Numbered from the stretch's first letter, positions 6,702 through 15,541 are shown. The stretch is DNA of 24,897 bases from Bacteroidota bacterium (GCA_023427845.1 JAEYZX010000081.1:1-24897); one strand, 5' to 3'. The notes: generated by a model from the letters alone, not told the origin. Program-made: numbers and translations.

Positions 6702-7895
6702 TTAGTTTTTTCCGGATTCCGTTTCAGAATTGGTAGATGTTTCGGTGAAGTAAACCACAGCCTTTGTATCTACGGTCACATTATCGGAGGCATTATCGAA
6801 AGTATAAAGAGGCAGTTTGATTTTTCTCCATCGGTACGTTTTCGGGAGATCGTCGCTCATCAAATATCCCCACGGCTTCAGCGGAGCAATTCGGTCAAAG
6901 ATGACTTTGAGGATTGCTATCAGCGGAATTGCCAAAAACATGCCTGCAATTCCTGCGATTGTTCCGCCAATGATTATGCCTACAATTGAAACAAAAGCGT
7001 TGATCTGGACTTTGGAACTTACGATCATCGGTACCAATAAATTATTGTCGATCAGCTGCGTTAGCGCGATCACGATTACTACGCCGATCACAATCGACAA
7101 GTCGGGCGTTGTGGTAAGCGATGCGATGATGCTGAGTGCGCCCGCAACAAGAATCCCGATATACGGAATCAGGTTCAAAAGGCCCGCGATTACTCCAAGC
7201 AGTATTGCATATTCAAGGCCGATGATCATAAATCCGACACTTGTAAGCACCGAAACCGACACCATCTGCAGCATCAGTCCCACAATATAGCTTTGAACAG
7301 AAACTTTGACCTGGCACATAATATCGTGCATGGTTTCGTGATCGTCGCTGCGAAACAGTTTAGCAAGGAACTTCATGAAGTGTGTGCGATACAGCAGCAA
7401 CAAAAAAGTATAAATCGGTATCAGCAGCAGGTTCATCAACGCATCGGTAAACGTAATAAGCGTATTTCCGATTATTGTGGATCCATTTTTTCCGGCTTCG
7501 CCCGCGGCGTCATCAATTATATCTTTCTGCTCAACTTCCGAAAGATTGAACTTATCGCGGATTGTTTCCTGGATATTTGCGAGATGAATTTTGAAATTGG
7601 TCTTGATTGTGTCCCAGTCGTTTGCAATATCGGCGACCTGAACCGAAATGAATGTAAAAATCCCTACAACTACAAGCACCATCAGCAATACAGATAATAT
7701 GGTCGCGATTACGTGAGGTACGCCTTTTTTCTGAAGAAACGAGCCGACCGGCCTAAGCAGGATCGCAAAAAGCATTGCTACAAGAATAGGGACAATGATA
7801 GCCTGGGCCAAATAGAGGATGGCGATAATTGAAATTAAGCTGACCAGCGTAAAAGCCAATTTCGCATAGAAAGGAAATTTGAAAGTTTCTGCCAT
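6702..7895 (-). CDS. AI-2E family transporter (PF01594-type permease)
   Basis: The product has 397 residues, a typical length. Paired N-terminal hydrophobic segments (about 12-30 and 32-50) and a third near 60-85 are followed by a soluble helical segment (about 90-145). A cluster of five or so hydrophobic segments follows (150-345), including the GLLNLIPYIG motif near 240 and a DNNLLVPMIV motif near 284-293, both diagnostic of this permease family. Members include TqsA (autoinducer-2 export), Na+/H+ antiporters and many of unknown substrate, so quorum sensing should not be inferred from the name. It is the first gene of the operon with mlaEFD, which suggests an envelope-related role. Confidence 0.85.
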   Translation of the reverse strand: MAETFKFPFYAKLAFTLVSLISIIAILYLAQAIIVPILVAMLFAILLRPVGSFLQKKGVPHVIATILSVLLMVLVVVGIFTFISVQVADIANDWDTIKTNFKIHLANIQETIRDKFNLSEVEQKDIIDDAAGEAGKNGSTIIGNTLITFTDALMNLLLIPIYTFLLLLYRTHFMKFLAKLFRSDDHETMHDIMCQVKVSVQSYIVGLMLQMVSVSVLTSVGFMIIGLEYAILLGVIAGLLNLIPYIGILVAGALSIIASLTTTPDLSIVIGVVIVIALTQLIDNNLLVPMIVSSKVQINAFVSIVGIIIGGTIAGIAGMFLAIPLIAILKVIFDRIAPLKPWGYLMSDDLPKTYRWRKIKLPLYTFDNASDNVTVDTKAVVYFTETSTNSETESGKN

Positions 7896-8016
7896 TGATT
7901 TGATCTGACTAAGGATACCTGTTAATTAGCGGCATCGAATCAGATACAAAATACTTTCAATTTTAACGGTTTGATGTTACACGACTAAGGGCGAATATTA
8001 CAAAGTTTGCAGTAGG

Positions 8017-8547
8017 CTAGTCGGTGAATTCCTGTTCTTCGCGAAATTCCCTTAATACAGAAATCCCTTTCTGTAGCAAAAGATTATTGGGATAGGAGAT
8101 ACGCTCGCCGTCTTTTGTTTTTAGAAGTGTATGAAAAGCGCGGATATCTTCAATTTCGGCAACTATCGGAAAATCTTTATCGTGTATGCTGATGATATCG
8201 CCGATTTTGAACGGAAACGAGAAAAGCAAAATAATTCCCGATGTGATGTTGCTCAAAATCGACCATTGCGCAAAAAGAGCGACACCGATGACCGTAACTA
8301 CAGCCGAGAGTGTTGTAAAGATCATATCGGTCTGGATGCTCCAAATTGCAAAAATCCCGATCATTACCAAAACGAACAACAGAATACTGATGTACTTGAT
8401 CACTAAATTTGTACGGTGCTCCAAAATCTGGCTAACCCTCGAATACCGGCGCACGAGGCGCTCGCTTACGAATCGTACAATAAGTACAGTTAATAAAAGT
8501 AATCCTGTGCTGATGAGTTCTATCGAGTACTGATTTAGCTGATCCAT
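8017..8547 (-). CDS. Minimal MscS-family mechanosensitive channel
   Basis: The product has only 176 residues. There are three hydrophobic segments: about 9-28, 48-70 and the pore-lining region 76-112. These lead into the MscS beta-domain, with FKIGDIISI (113-121) and the family Pro-Asn at 153-154 (SYPNN). It stops shortly after, so the large alpha/beta C-terminal cage of E. coli MscS is absent. Such channels open under membrane tension to release solutes. It lies 4 bases after the maf stop, the last gene of the five-gene operon. The frame ends cleanly, and the short length could be a genuine small form and not decay. Confidence 0.8.
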   Translation of the reverse strand: MDQLNQYSIELISTGLLLLTVLIVRFVSERLVRRYSRVSQILEHRTNLVIKYISILLFVLVMIGIFAIWSIQTDMIFTTLSAVVTVIGVALFAQWSILSNITSGIILLFSFPFKIGDIISIHDKDFPIVAEIEDIRAFHTLLKTKDGERISYPNNLLLQKGISVLREFREEQEFTD

Positions 8548-8551
8548 AATA

Positions 8552-9142
8552 TTATTTGAGTTTAAAGGTGCTTAGATACTGATAAACTTTTTCGGTTGGA
8601 AGTCCCACCACGTTTGTATAAGAACCTTCAATTTTCGATATCCCGACTAGCCCGATCCAATCCTGGATGCCATAGGCTCCCGCCTTGTCGAAGGGTTGAT
8701 GGTTTTGGAGGTAATAATGGATGACGTCATCTGAAAATTCGGCAAATGTCACCTTGGTAATTTCGTTGATGACCTTTGTCTCTGCAATGGTTTTAAAACA
8801 TACCGATGTGATCACTTCATGCGTATTTCCTGACAGCAGCTTAAGAATCCGAAATGCATCGTCATAATCTTTTGGCTTCCCCAATGCTGTTCCGTTTAAC
8901 CAAACTATTGTGTCGCTCGTGATAAGTAAATCGTTCGGAAGCAATTCACCTTCAAATGGCGATGCTTTAAGAACGGCGAGATAATCGGTGATCGCTGCAC
9001 CCTTTAGTTCAGGTGGGTATATTTCGTTGATTTCCTTTAGCCTGATTTCAAAATCAAGGTCAAGATCGAGGAAAAATTGCTGCCGGCGAGGCGAGCCCGA
9101 TGCCAGGATTATATTGTAATTTGTGAATTTTGCTTTAAGCAT
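8552..9142 (-). CDS. maf: Maf-family nucleotide pyrophosphatase
   Basis: The product has 196 residues, the usual size. It has the SGSPRR motif (15-20), the catalytic TSDT with Asp77, GKP (88-90) and DKAGAYGIQ (152-160). These are the conserved blocks of Maf proteins, cytosolic house-cleaning enzymes that hydrolyse non-canonical or modified nucleoside triphosphates to the monophosphate. The DKAGAYGIQ form fits the YhdE-type (dTTP/UTP) branch rather than the m7GTP branch, though I cannot prove it from motifs alone. Its start overlaps the end of the UbiA gene by 8 bases, so the two are translationally coupled. Confidence 0.92.
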   Translation of the reverse strand: MLKAKFTNYNIILASGSPRRQQFFLDLDLDFEIRLKEINEIYPPELKGAAITDYLAVLKASPFEGELLPNDLLITSDTIVWLNGTALGKPKDYDDAFRILKLLSGNTHEVITSVCFKTIAETKVINEITKVTFAEFSDDVIHYYLQNHQPFDKAGAYGIQDWIGLVGISKIEGSYTNVVGLPTEKVYQYLSTFKLK

Positions 9143-10058
9143 GATAGCTCATGTTGAGTGAAATCACCAAAATCGACAGAATCCCAAAAAAAACAATCCA
9201 TTTCAAAACGCTGCTTAAGTGTCCGAAATCTTTTTGCGATTTAGCGTACCATAGCTTGACAAGAAAATATCCCATTGGCGCAGCAATGAAGGCAATCGAA
9301 TAAATTGCCGCATAGGTAAGATGGAAAATGTAGGTATAAATATACCATCCCAGTGCAATTGCAGGAACCAGTGCAAGCACGAATACCACTTTTGCGGTAC
9401 GTGCCACACCAAGTGCAATCGGGAGTGTATTCATTCCCTGATTGTAATCGCCATTGACATCTTCGAGGTCTTTGACGATTTCACGCACGAGGTTTATCGC
9501 AAACGCAAATATCGCGTAGTCAATCAAAATTTGGAAAACGACCCCAAGCAATGATTGGTTTTGCAGGGTTAAGATCGGATAAAGATCATAAACTCCCACA
9601 ACCAGTATGCTGACCGACAACAGCAGTGCAATAATGATATTGCCTATCAACAGACTGCGTTTTAACGATGAAGCATACAAGTACAGTGTTGCTGCAATTA
9701 CGACAAAAAGCGCCGCAAATCCGGGTTTTCCGATGCCATCCGACAGGTAAAATCCGAGACCGACGCCAATGATGTTCAATCCTATATATATATTATAGGC
9801 AGTGCCTTCGGAAACTCCGTTACCAATAATTACACTTCCAGGCCTATTCTCACGGTCGGTTGCCACGTCAAAAATATTGTTTATCAAATATCCCGCTGCA
9901 GCTATCGCGACCGTGGCAAGTACAAGTAATGAAAATTGAAAATCGGTTAGTGCAACAGGGACATTCTGCAATTCAAAAAAACCATAACGGAACAACAACT
10001 GCATTCCGGCGAGCATTAAAAGATTCTGGTAACGGACGAGTTTTAGGTATTTCATCAT
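9135..10058 (-). CDS. UbiA-family prenyltransferase (DGGGP synthase-like)
   Basis: I start at the first of two adjacent ATGs at 10058, 7 bases past the upstream stop. This gives 307 residues and avoids an N-terminal extension into the phosphatase gene. About eight or nine transmembrane segments carry the two prenyl-diphosphate/Mg2+ motifs: NNIFDVATDRENRPG (about 61-75) and VREIVKDLEDVNGD (about 197-210). UbiA enzymes attach a polyprenyl chain to an aromatic or glycerol acceptor in the membrane. This branch is commonly labelled geranylgeranylglycerol-phosphate geranylgeranyltransferase because of similarity to the archaeal lipid enzyme. The window's quinone prenyltransferase is the separate menA, so this one probably has another acceptor. 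Confidence 0.85.
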   Translation of the reverse strand: MMKYLKLVRYQNLLMLAGMQLLFRYGFFELQNVPVALTDFQFSLLVLATVAIAAAGYLINNIFDVATDRENRPGSVIIGNGVSEGTAYNIYIGLNIIGVGLGFYLSDGIGKPGFAALFVVIAATLYLYASSLKRSLLIGNIIIALLLSVSILVVGVYDLYPILTLQNQSLLGVVFQILIDYAIFAFAINLVREIVKDLEDVNGDYNQGMNTLPIALGVARTAKVVFVLALVPAIALGWYIYTYIFHLTYAAIYSIAFIAAPMGYFLVKLWYAKSQKDFGHLSSVLKWIVFFGILSILVISLNMSYHA

Positions 10059-10065
10059 TATAAGG

Positions 10066-10593
10066 TTAGTCGTATTTCGCATCAAAATAATTCATCCATT
10101 TTCCCTGAACGCGCATTACCTGTTCGATTACATCGCGAACGGCACCACGTCCGCCATTGCGATGCGAAACATAACGGCTGATGCTTTTGATTTCGGGAGC
10201 CGAATCCTGAGGGCAGGCGGGGAGTCCCACCAATTTCATCACATGGTAATCGGGAAGGTCGTCTCCCATGTATAGAACGTGGTCGGGTTCTATATCGTAT
10301 TGACGACAGTATTCCATAAAGGTCAGCACCTTGTCGGGAGCTGCCAGGTGGATGTCTGTAATCCCCAGATTCTGAAGCCTGATCCGAACGCCTTCATTGC
10401 TTCCGCCCGAAATTACGCATACATTGAAACCGCTTTCAATAGCTGCCTTCATCGCGTAACCGTCGCGAATATTCATCGTGCGGAGCATTTCTCCCGTGGA
10501 AGTGATGTGCACCGAACTGTCGGTCAGTACGCCGTCGACATCCAAGATGAACGTCGTAATATTGTTCATCAGTTCTTTATAGCTTTTTGCCAT
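10066..10593 (-). CDS. kdsC: KdsC-like HAD-IIIA phosphatase
   Basis: The product has 175 residues. It carries the HAD motifs: DVDGVLTD with nucleophile Asp18 and Asp20, VISGG (60-64), Lys88 and GDDLPD (110-115), plus the C-terminal GGRGAVRD segment typical of KdsC. KdsC proteins are cytosolic tetramers that dephosphorylate KDO-8-phosphate for lipopolysaccharide. In Bacteroidota this family also covers other sugar-acid phosphatases, and no kdsA or kdsB is linked here, so the substrate is not certain. It overlaps the DUF2520 gene by 17 bases and precedes the UbiA gene by 7. Confidence 0.85.
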   Translation of the reverse strand: MAKSYKELMNNITTFILDVDGVLTDSSVHITSTGEMLRTMNIRDGYAMKAAIESGFNVCVISGGSNEGVRIRLQNLGITDIHLAAPDKVLTFMEYCRQYDIEPDHVLYMGDDLPDYHVMKLVGLPACPQDSAPEIKSISRYVSHRNGGRGAVRDVIEQVMRVQGKWMNYFDAKYD

Positions 10594-11338
10594 GCTTCTG
10601 TATCGATTGGGTTAACATTTTATAGATTGTCGTGTAGTCTTGATCGTGCAGCATTTGGAGATGTGCATCGATGGTTGAAAGGTCGTGCCTGATTGCCGGG
10701 CCTGTCTGCGCCTGCAATGGATTTAGCGTTTGTACTTTATTTGCGGTTTCCCGAATCAGCGGTTGAAGGATTTCAAACGGCACCTCATGCTGTTCGCAAA
10801 GTTCGGCTGCCAAAACATACATGTGATTTGTAAAGTTACTTGCAAATACGGCAGCCACATGTAATGCTTTTCGTTGTTCCGAATTGATTGAAAAAATATT
10901 GCGGCTTATCGCATTGGCCGCTTTCTCCAAAATGTCGTAATCGGCCGGATTCTCGCTCTCAAGACATAGGGGAACCTCATGAAAGTCTATTGCTTTTTCT
11001 TTTGAAAAGGTCTGCAAAGGGTAAAATACGCCCCGGCGATTTTTCGCATTTAAGCCCGTTAATGGAATGCTTCCCGAGGTGTGCGCAACCATTCTGCCGG
11101 TAAACTTCAGCGATTCAGATACCGATGTCACTGCTGAATCTGAAACTGCGATGATATAAAGATCGGCTTCCAGCAGGTTATCAATATTATGAATGATTTT
11201 GTCTTTGAAAGGAAAATTTTTTGCATTGGCCGGATCCCGCACCAAAATTTGCAGCAAATGCGCTTCAGGGCTGGTCTCGAATGCCCTTGCCAAATGGTGG
11301 GCCACATTCCCCGAACCGATGATGCTCACTTTAATCAT
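10577..11338 (-). CDS. Rossmann-fold / DUF2520 oxidoreductase-like protein
   Basis: The product has 253 residues. The N-terminal half is a Rossmann fold with the dinucleotide motif IIGSGNVA (6-13) and a later VVAH-type strand preceding TSGSIPL. The C-terminal half is helical, with the DUF2520 signatures HVAAVFASNFTNHMY and TGPAIRHD. The architecture resembles F420H2:NADP oxidoreductase and 6-phosphogluconate dehydrogenase-like enzymes, so NAD(P)-dependent reduction of an unknown substrate is likely. It is the first gene of the operon with the KdsC-like, UbiA, Maf and MscS genes; no clear -7 element was seen in the 49-base spacer upstream. Confidence 0.85.
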   Translation of the reverse strand: MIKVSIIGSGNVAHHLARAFETSPEAHLLQILVRDPANAKNFPFKDKIIHNIDNLLEADLYIIAVSDSAVTSVSESLKFTGRMVAHTSGSIPLTGLNAKNRRGVFYPLQTFSKEKAIDFHEVPLCLESENPADYDILEKAANAISRNIFSINSEQRKALHVAAVFASNFTNHMYVLAAELCEQHEVPFEILQPLIRETANKVQTLNPLQAQTGPAIRHDLSTIDAHLQMLHDQDYTTIYKMLTQSIQKHGKKL

Positions 11339-11387
11339 TCGGCTAAATTATTTAAAAAATACCGCAATCCGAAATCAAATAAATTGG

Positions 11388-12209
11388 CTAGACCAGCAAA
11401 AATGTTATTTCAAATAAAATCCATTTGTAAACGAAATGTGTCGCAAAAGAATGCATTACAATTATAACGAGCGCCGCAAGAATCGAGTAGAACCAATGCG
11501 CTTGAAAAAATCGGCGGACCCAAATCGTAAGCCATGTCAGAAATACACCTACGAACATCGGAAACAGGTCTTTATCAGTTAGCAGTGGCAATTCGAAAAT
11601 AGCATCTAAAATCGTCATGATGATCGGCGACAACATGAAGAAAAAAAGCAGGAAGAAAATATTGATTTCCGTTGCAGCAATCATGTAATCATATGCCGGC
11701 CTGCGTTTCAAAGTGCTTATATATAATCCAATTGCGGTCAGTGGAATCAATATAAGCAATAAAATTTTTGCCGTTTTCTCCGATTTCTGCCTGAATGTTG
11801 CTGCAAGTTCAGAAAACGGCATTCCCGTTTCAAGTAATTTTTGATTGATTTGTCCTTCAATTATTTCTCCGGCGATCGGAATCCTCGGATAATACTCAAG
11901 CCGCATGTTCAGCCCTTCGACGAAGGGAAACAACAGATAAAGGAATATCAGCAGCAAAAAGAAGGAAATCGGTTTGTAGTATTTTTTGCGGATTCCCATG
12001 CAATATTCGGCCGTGAGCCGGCCCGGATTTAAAAGCACCGTTTTGAAAGTCTTGAAGAACGTTCCTTCGAAATGGGTCAGGAAATGGAACATTTCTTCAA
12101 AAATGACCTTGAGGCTTTTGTCTTTTTGCGAAAACTTTTTTTGCCCGCACGAATTACAGAAATTGGCTGTAAAGACATTTCCGCAATTTCTGCAATGAAC
12201 CATTTCCAT
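11388..12209 (-). CDS. DUF3667 zinc-ribbon membrane protein
   Basis: I start at the ATG at 12209, just before the zinc ribbon. A longer frame to 12251 adds residues unlike the family. This gives 273 residues. Cys6-x2-Cys9 and Cys18-x2-Cys21 form a zinc knuckle. After an amphipathic segment comes the family motif TVLLNPGRLTAEY and a KKYYKPISFF block, then four or five transmembrane helices. DUF3667 is common in Bacteroidota and uncharacterised. It is a single-gene unit, divergent from ccsBA with 170 bases between the two starts. Confidence 0.82.
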   Translation of the reverse strand: MEMVHCRNCGNVFTANFCNSCGQKKFSQKDKSLKVIFEEMFHFLTHFEGTFFKTFKTVLLNPGRLTAEYCMGIRKKYYKPISFFLLLIFLYLLFPFVEGLNMRLEYYPRIPIAGEIIEGQINQKLLETGMPFSELAATFRQKSEKTAKILLLILIPLTAIGLYISTLKRRPAYDYMIAATEINIFFLLFFFMLSPIIMTILDAIFELPLLTDKDLFPMFVGVFLTWLTIWVRRFFQAHWFYSILAALVIIVMHSFATHFVYKWILFEITFLLV

Positions 12210-12300
12210 ATTTCGAAGTTTGATGTTACAATGATAGAAAAAAAACAGCAAAAGTGTGAATATTGCGCTAGCATCGGTATCCGGCGCGACACCATAAAAA

Positions 12301-12308
12301 TAAAGTTA
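12301..12308 (-). promoter_or_regulatory. Weak -7 candidate for the DUF3667 gene
   Basis: On the minus strand this reads TAACTTTA, one mismatch from TAnnTTTG, 91 bases before the ATG at 12209. It is low certainty, since the leader would be long. Confidence 0.2.
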
Positions 12309-12336
12309 AACGGAAAACCAATCCCTTCTTTTTGAC

Positions 12337-12344
12337 TACTTTTG
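12337..12344 (+). promoter_or_regulatory. -7 promoter element for ccsBA
   Basis: TACTTTTG is an exact TAnnTTTG match, 35 bases before the ATG at 12380. No convincing -33 TTTG at the usual spacing was found. Confidence 0.5.
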
Positions 12345-12379
12345 CAACACCTTTAAAAATCATGTAATTTTTAATTCTC

Positions 12380-15300
12380 ATGCTAAAAAAACTTACCGGA
12401 TTTCTTTTTTCTTCGCGATTCATGGCTTTTTTGTTTATCAGTTTTGCAGTCGCAATGGGAGCCGGGACCTTCATCGAAAACGAATACAATACCGATACCG
12501 CCCGAATCTGGGTCTATAACACAAAATGGTTTGAAGCCATTATGTTTTTCTTCATGCTCAATTTTCTTGGAAACATCAAAAAGTACCAGCTTTACAAAAA
12601 AGAAAAATGGGCCACGTTAATCCTGCATCTTTCATTTATCCTGATTCTTCTTGGTGCATTCGTAACCCGGTACATCAGCTATGAAGGCGTCATGCCGATT
12701 CGCGAAGGGGAAGCCGAGAATCAGATTTATTCCGACCGGACATTTCTGACCGCTTTTGTTGATGGGGAATATAAAGGTGAGATGCGCCGCCGTGAATTCG
12801 AAAAGCATCTACTTTTCTCACCGGTTACAGATAACGATTTTACACTTTCCGGAAAGTTTGCCGAAACAAAATTTGAAATCGAGTATAAAGATTTCATTAT
12901 GGGTGCCGTCGAAACCGTAAAGGAAGATCCAAACGGCGATCTGTACCTGAAGCTTGTCGAGTCGGGTGAAGGTTCACGTCACGAACATTACCTCAAAAGC
13001 GGGCAGGTCGAAAGCATACATAACCTGCTTTTTGCTGTAAATAAATTCACTCAGGGCGCGATCAACATCAATACCACGGGAGAGCAATATACGATACAGA
13101 TGCCATTTGAAGGCGACTACATGCGAATGGCCGACCAGGCACAGGGAAAAGTCGTCAAAGATTCGGTGCAGCCATTAATGATGCGTTCGCTTTACCGCGT
13201 GGGAGGTGCCCAGTTCGTATTTCCGGATCCGGCGGTCAAAGGGGTCAAAACATTCAAATCGAATGAAGATTTTAAAGATAAAATCACCGATGACGCACTT
13301 ATAGTAACGGTCAAAGCAAATGGTAAATCACATGATGTGACGTTGCTTGGCGCCAAAGGAAAAATGGGCGAGCCGCAAACGGTAACAATTGATGGCCTCG
13401 ACTTTACGCTGTTCTTTGGCAGTAAAGTCTATACGCTACCGTTTAAAGTGCACCTGAATGATTTCATTGCATCAAAATATCCGGGGACTGAGAAAAGTTA
13501 CTCGGCCTTCGAAAGCAAGGTCACGGTGCTTGATGACAAACCGTTTGACGCACATATCTATATGAACAACGTGCTTGATTACAGAGGTTACCGTTTTTTC
13601 CAGGCGTCATTCGATCCGGACGAAAAGGGTACGGTTTTGTCGATCAGCCATGATTTCTGGGGAACATGGATCACCTATATCGGCTATTTTCTGCTGTATT
13701 TTGGTATGATGGCGATATTATTTACAAAACATTCGCGTTTTGCGGATTTGAAACGAAAACTTGAAACCGTCAAAAAGAAGAAATCAAAGTACATTACGAT
13801 ACTACTGTTGTTCTTTAGTTTCGGGGGATATGCACAACACTCGCATACGCCAACCGCACAGCAGATCGATTCGGTAATCCAAAAATATAAAGTCGATGAG
13901 GCGCATGCAGCGAAATTTGGCCGCCTGATTGTTCAGGACGACCGCGGAAGAATGAAGCCCGTAAATACATTTTCATCGGAATTGCTTCGGAAAGTCAGCA
14001 AAAGCGATACCTACAAAGACATGAATTCGGATCAGGTATTCCTGTCGATGCTACAGTACCGAAATGTTTGGTTTGAGGTGCCGCTGATTTACCTCAAACG
14101 GGGAAATGACAGTCTTCGCAGTATCATCGGGATCGACAGTAAGGCCAAATATGCTTCTTTTATTCAATTCTACGATGACCAGGGCAATTACAAACTTTCG
14201 CCCTATCTCGACGATGCGTACAAAGCGGCAATTCCAAATCAGTTTCAAAAGGATTTTATCGAAGCAGATAGGAAGGTCAGCCTTCTTGGCTCGGCACTGT
14301 ACGGAAGCATACTTAAGATTTTTCCGATTCCTGGTGATGATAACAACAAATGGGTTTCGCACCTCGAACTGGAAACTGCCGGAATGCAAGGAAAAGATTC
14401 GGTTTTTACAAGGCAGATTCTTCCGGTGTATTTCAATTCGATCCAGATGGCAGCCGAGAGCGGAAGTTACAAGGAAGCTGATTTTTATCTTGAAGGAATA
14501 AGCAAGTTCCAGAAAAAGTACGGCAGCGAGGTGATGCCCGATAACGAACGGATCACATCCGAAATCCTGTACAATAAATACGATGTGTTTAAAAATCTGT
14601 ATTATTTGTACATGCTGAGTGGAATTTTAATGCTGCTTTTTACCATAATCAGCATCTTCTTTCACAAAAAGGCAATTGGTTATGTGATCAATTTCTTTCA
14701 CGGACTGATTTTTGTGTTTTTCGGACTTCATACGCTCGGCCTCATAGCGCGCTGGTATATATCTGGCCATGCACCGTGGAGTGATGCGTATGAATCGATG
14801 ATTTATGTTGCCTGGGCAACGATGTTTTTTACATTGGCGTTCGACAGGAAGTCCAAACTTACAATCGCATCGGGAACATTTGTGACCTCAATGATTTTGA
14901 TGATCGCGCACTGGAGTTGGATGGATCCATCGATTGCGAACCTTCAGCCGGTACTTGATTCCTACTGGTTGATGATACACGTTGCGGTGATCGTTGCGAG
15001 CTATGGTCCGTTTACATTGGGAATGATCCTCGGAATCGTTGCTTTATTATTGATGTTATTCACTACCGAAAAGAACAAGAAGCTGATGAACCTTCACATA
15101 AAGGAAATCACCTATATCAATGAAATGGCGCTGACAATCGGACTTGTGATGCTGACGATAGGTAACTTCCTTGGCGGGCAATGGGCCAACGAAAGCTGGG
15201 GGCGCTACTGGGGATGGGATCCGAAAGAAACCTGGGCGCTGATCAGCATCATGGTTTATGCGTTTGTGATCCATGCGCGTTTCATACCCGGAATGCGGGG

Positions 15301-15502
15301 CAAATGGGTTTTCAACGTAATGGCAATTTTCGCATTCTACTCGATTATGATGACGTATTTTGGAGTGAACTTTTACTTAAGCGGGCTCCACTCATATGCC
15401 AGCGGCGATAAAGTCGTAACGCCAACATTTGTATATTGGTCGGTTACATTCGTCGTTCTGCTTTCGGCCGCAGCCTATTTCAAAAAGAAAAGGATTGAAT
15501 GA
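12380..15502 (+). CDS. ccsBA: Fused CcsB-CcsA (ResB-ResC) system II cytochrome c synthase
   Basis: The product has 1040 residues. The N-terminal part is ResB/CcsB-like: transmembrane segments near 12-30, 53-70 and 75-95, a large periplasmic domain (about 100-425), and another membrane segment near 430-450. A second extracytoplasmic domain (about 480-745) precedes a CcsA/ResC core of six or more helices. That core holds His784, GHAPWSDAYE from 796 and the haem-handling WWD motif WGRYWGWDPKETW (940-952), followed by a His in the HARFIPG segment. The fused protein exports haem and attaches it to CXXCH apocytochromes at the periplasmic face. Single-chain CcsBA is known from epsilonproteobacteria and Bacteroidota. 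No c-type cytochrome gene is adjacent. Confidence 0.95.
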   Translation: MLKKLTGFLFSSRFMAFLFISFAVAMGAGTFIENEYNTDTARIWVYNTKWFEAIMFFFMLNFLGNIKKYQLYKKEKWATLILHLSFILILLGAFVTRYISYEGVMPIREGEAENQIYSDRTFLTAFVDGEYKGEMRRREFEKHLLFSPVTDNDFTLSGKFAETKFEIEYKDFIMGAVETVKEDPNGDLYLKLVESGEGSRHEHYLKSGQVESIHNLLFAVNKFTQGAININTTGEQYTIQMPFEGDYMRMADQAQGKVVKDSVQPLMMRSLYRVGGAQFVFPDPAVKGVKTFKSNEDFKDKITDDALIVTVKANGKSHDVTLLGAKGKMGEPQTVTIDGLDFTLFFGSKVYTLPFKVHLNDFIASKYPGTEKSYSAFESKVTVLDDKPFDAHIYMNNVLDYRGYRFFQASFDPDEKGTVLSISHDFWGTWITYIGYFLLYFGMMAILFTKHSRFADLKRKLETVKKKKSKYITILLLFFSFGGYAQHSHTPTAQQIDSVIQKYKVDEAHAAKFGRLIVQDDRGRMKPVNTFSSELLRKVSKSDTYKDMNSDQVFLSMLQYRNVWFEVPLIYLKRGNDSLRSIIGIDSKAKYASFIQFYDDQGNYKLSPYLDDAYKAAIPNQFQKDFIEADRKVSLLGSALYGSILKIFPIPGDDNNKWVSHLELETAGMQGKDSVFTRQILPVYFNSIQMAAESGSYKEADFYLEGISKFQKKYGSEVMPDNERITSEILYNKYDVFKNLYYLYMLSGILMLLFTIISIFFHKKAIGYVINFFHGLIFVFFGLHTLGLIARWYISGHAPWSDAYESMIYVAWATMFFTLAFDRKSKLTIASGTFVTSMILMIAHWSWMDPSIANLQPVLDSYWLMIHVAVIVASYGPFTLGMILGIVALLLMLFTTEKNKKLMNLHIKEITYINEMALTIGLVMLTIGNFLGGQWANESWGRYWGWDPKETWALISIMVYAFVIHARFIPGMRGKWVFNVMAIFAFYSIMMTYFGVNFYLSGLHSYASGDKVVTPTFVYWSVTFVVLLSAAAYFKKKRIE

Positions 15503-15512
15503 TAGCGATAAC

Positions 15513-15541
15513 AAAAAAAGGTCCGTTGCGGGCCTTTTTTT
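15513..15541 (+). terminator. Rho-independent terminator after ccsBA
   Basis: A 13-base-pair stem (seven A, then GGTCCG, paired to CGGGCC and seven T, with one G-T wobble) closes a TTG loop and ends in a T run. It begins 10 bases after the ccsBA stop. The A and T flanks make it potentially bidirectional. Confidence 0.9.

Noticed and set aside
6702..7895. A quorum-sensing (autoinducer-2) exporter
   Set aside because: Only the family name suggests this. No luxS or AI-2 genes are in view, and the gene is co-transcribed with mlaEFD.
14106..14501. A 131-residue plus-strand frame inside ccsBA
   Set aside because: It is an out-of-frame reading within a continuous, motif-confirmed 1040-residue gene.
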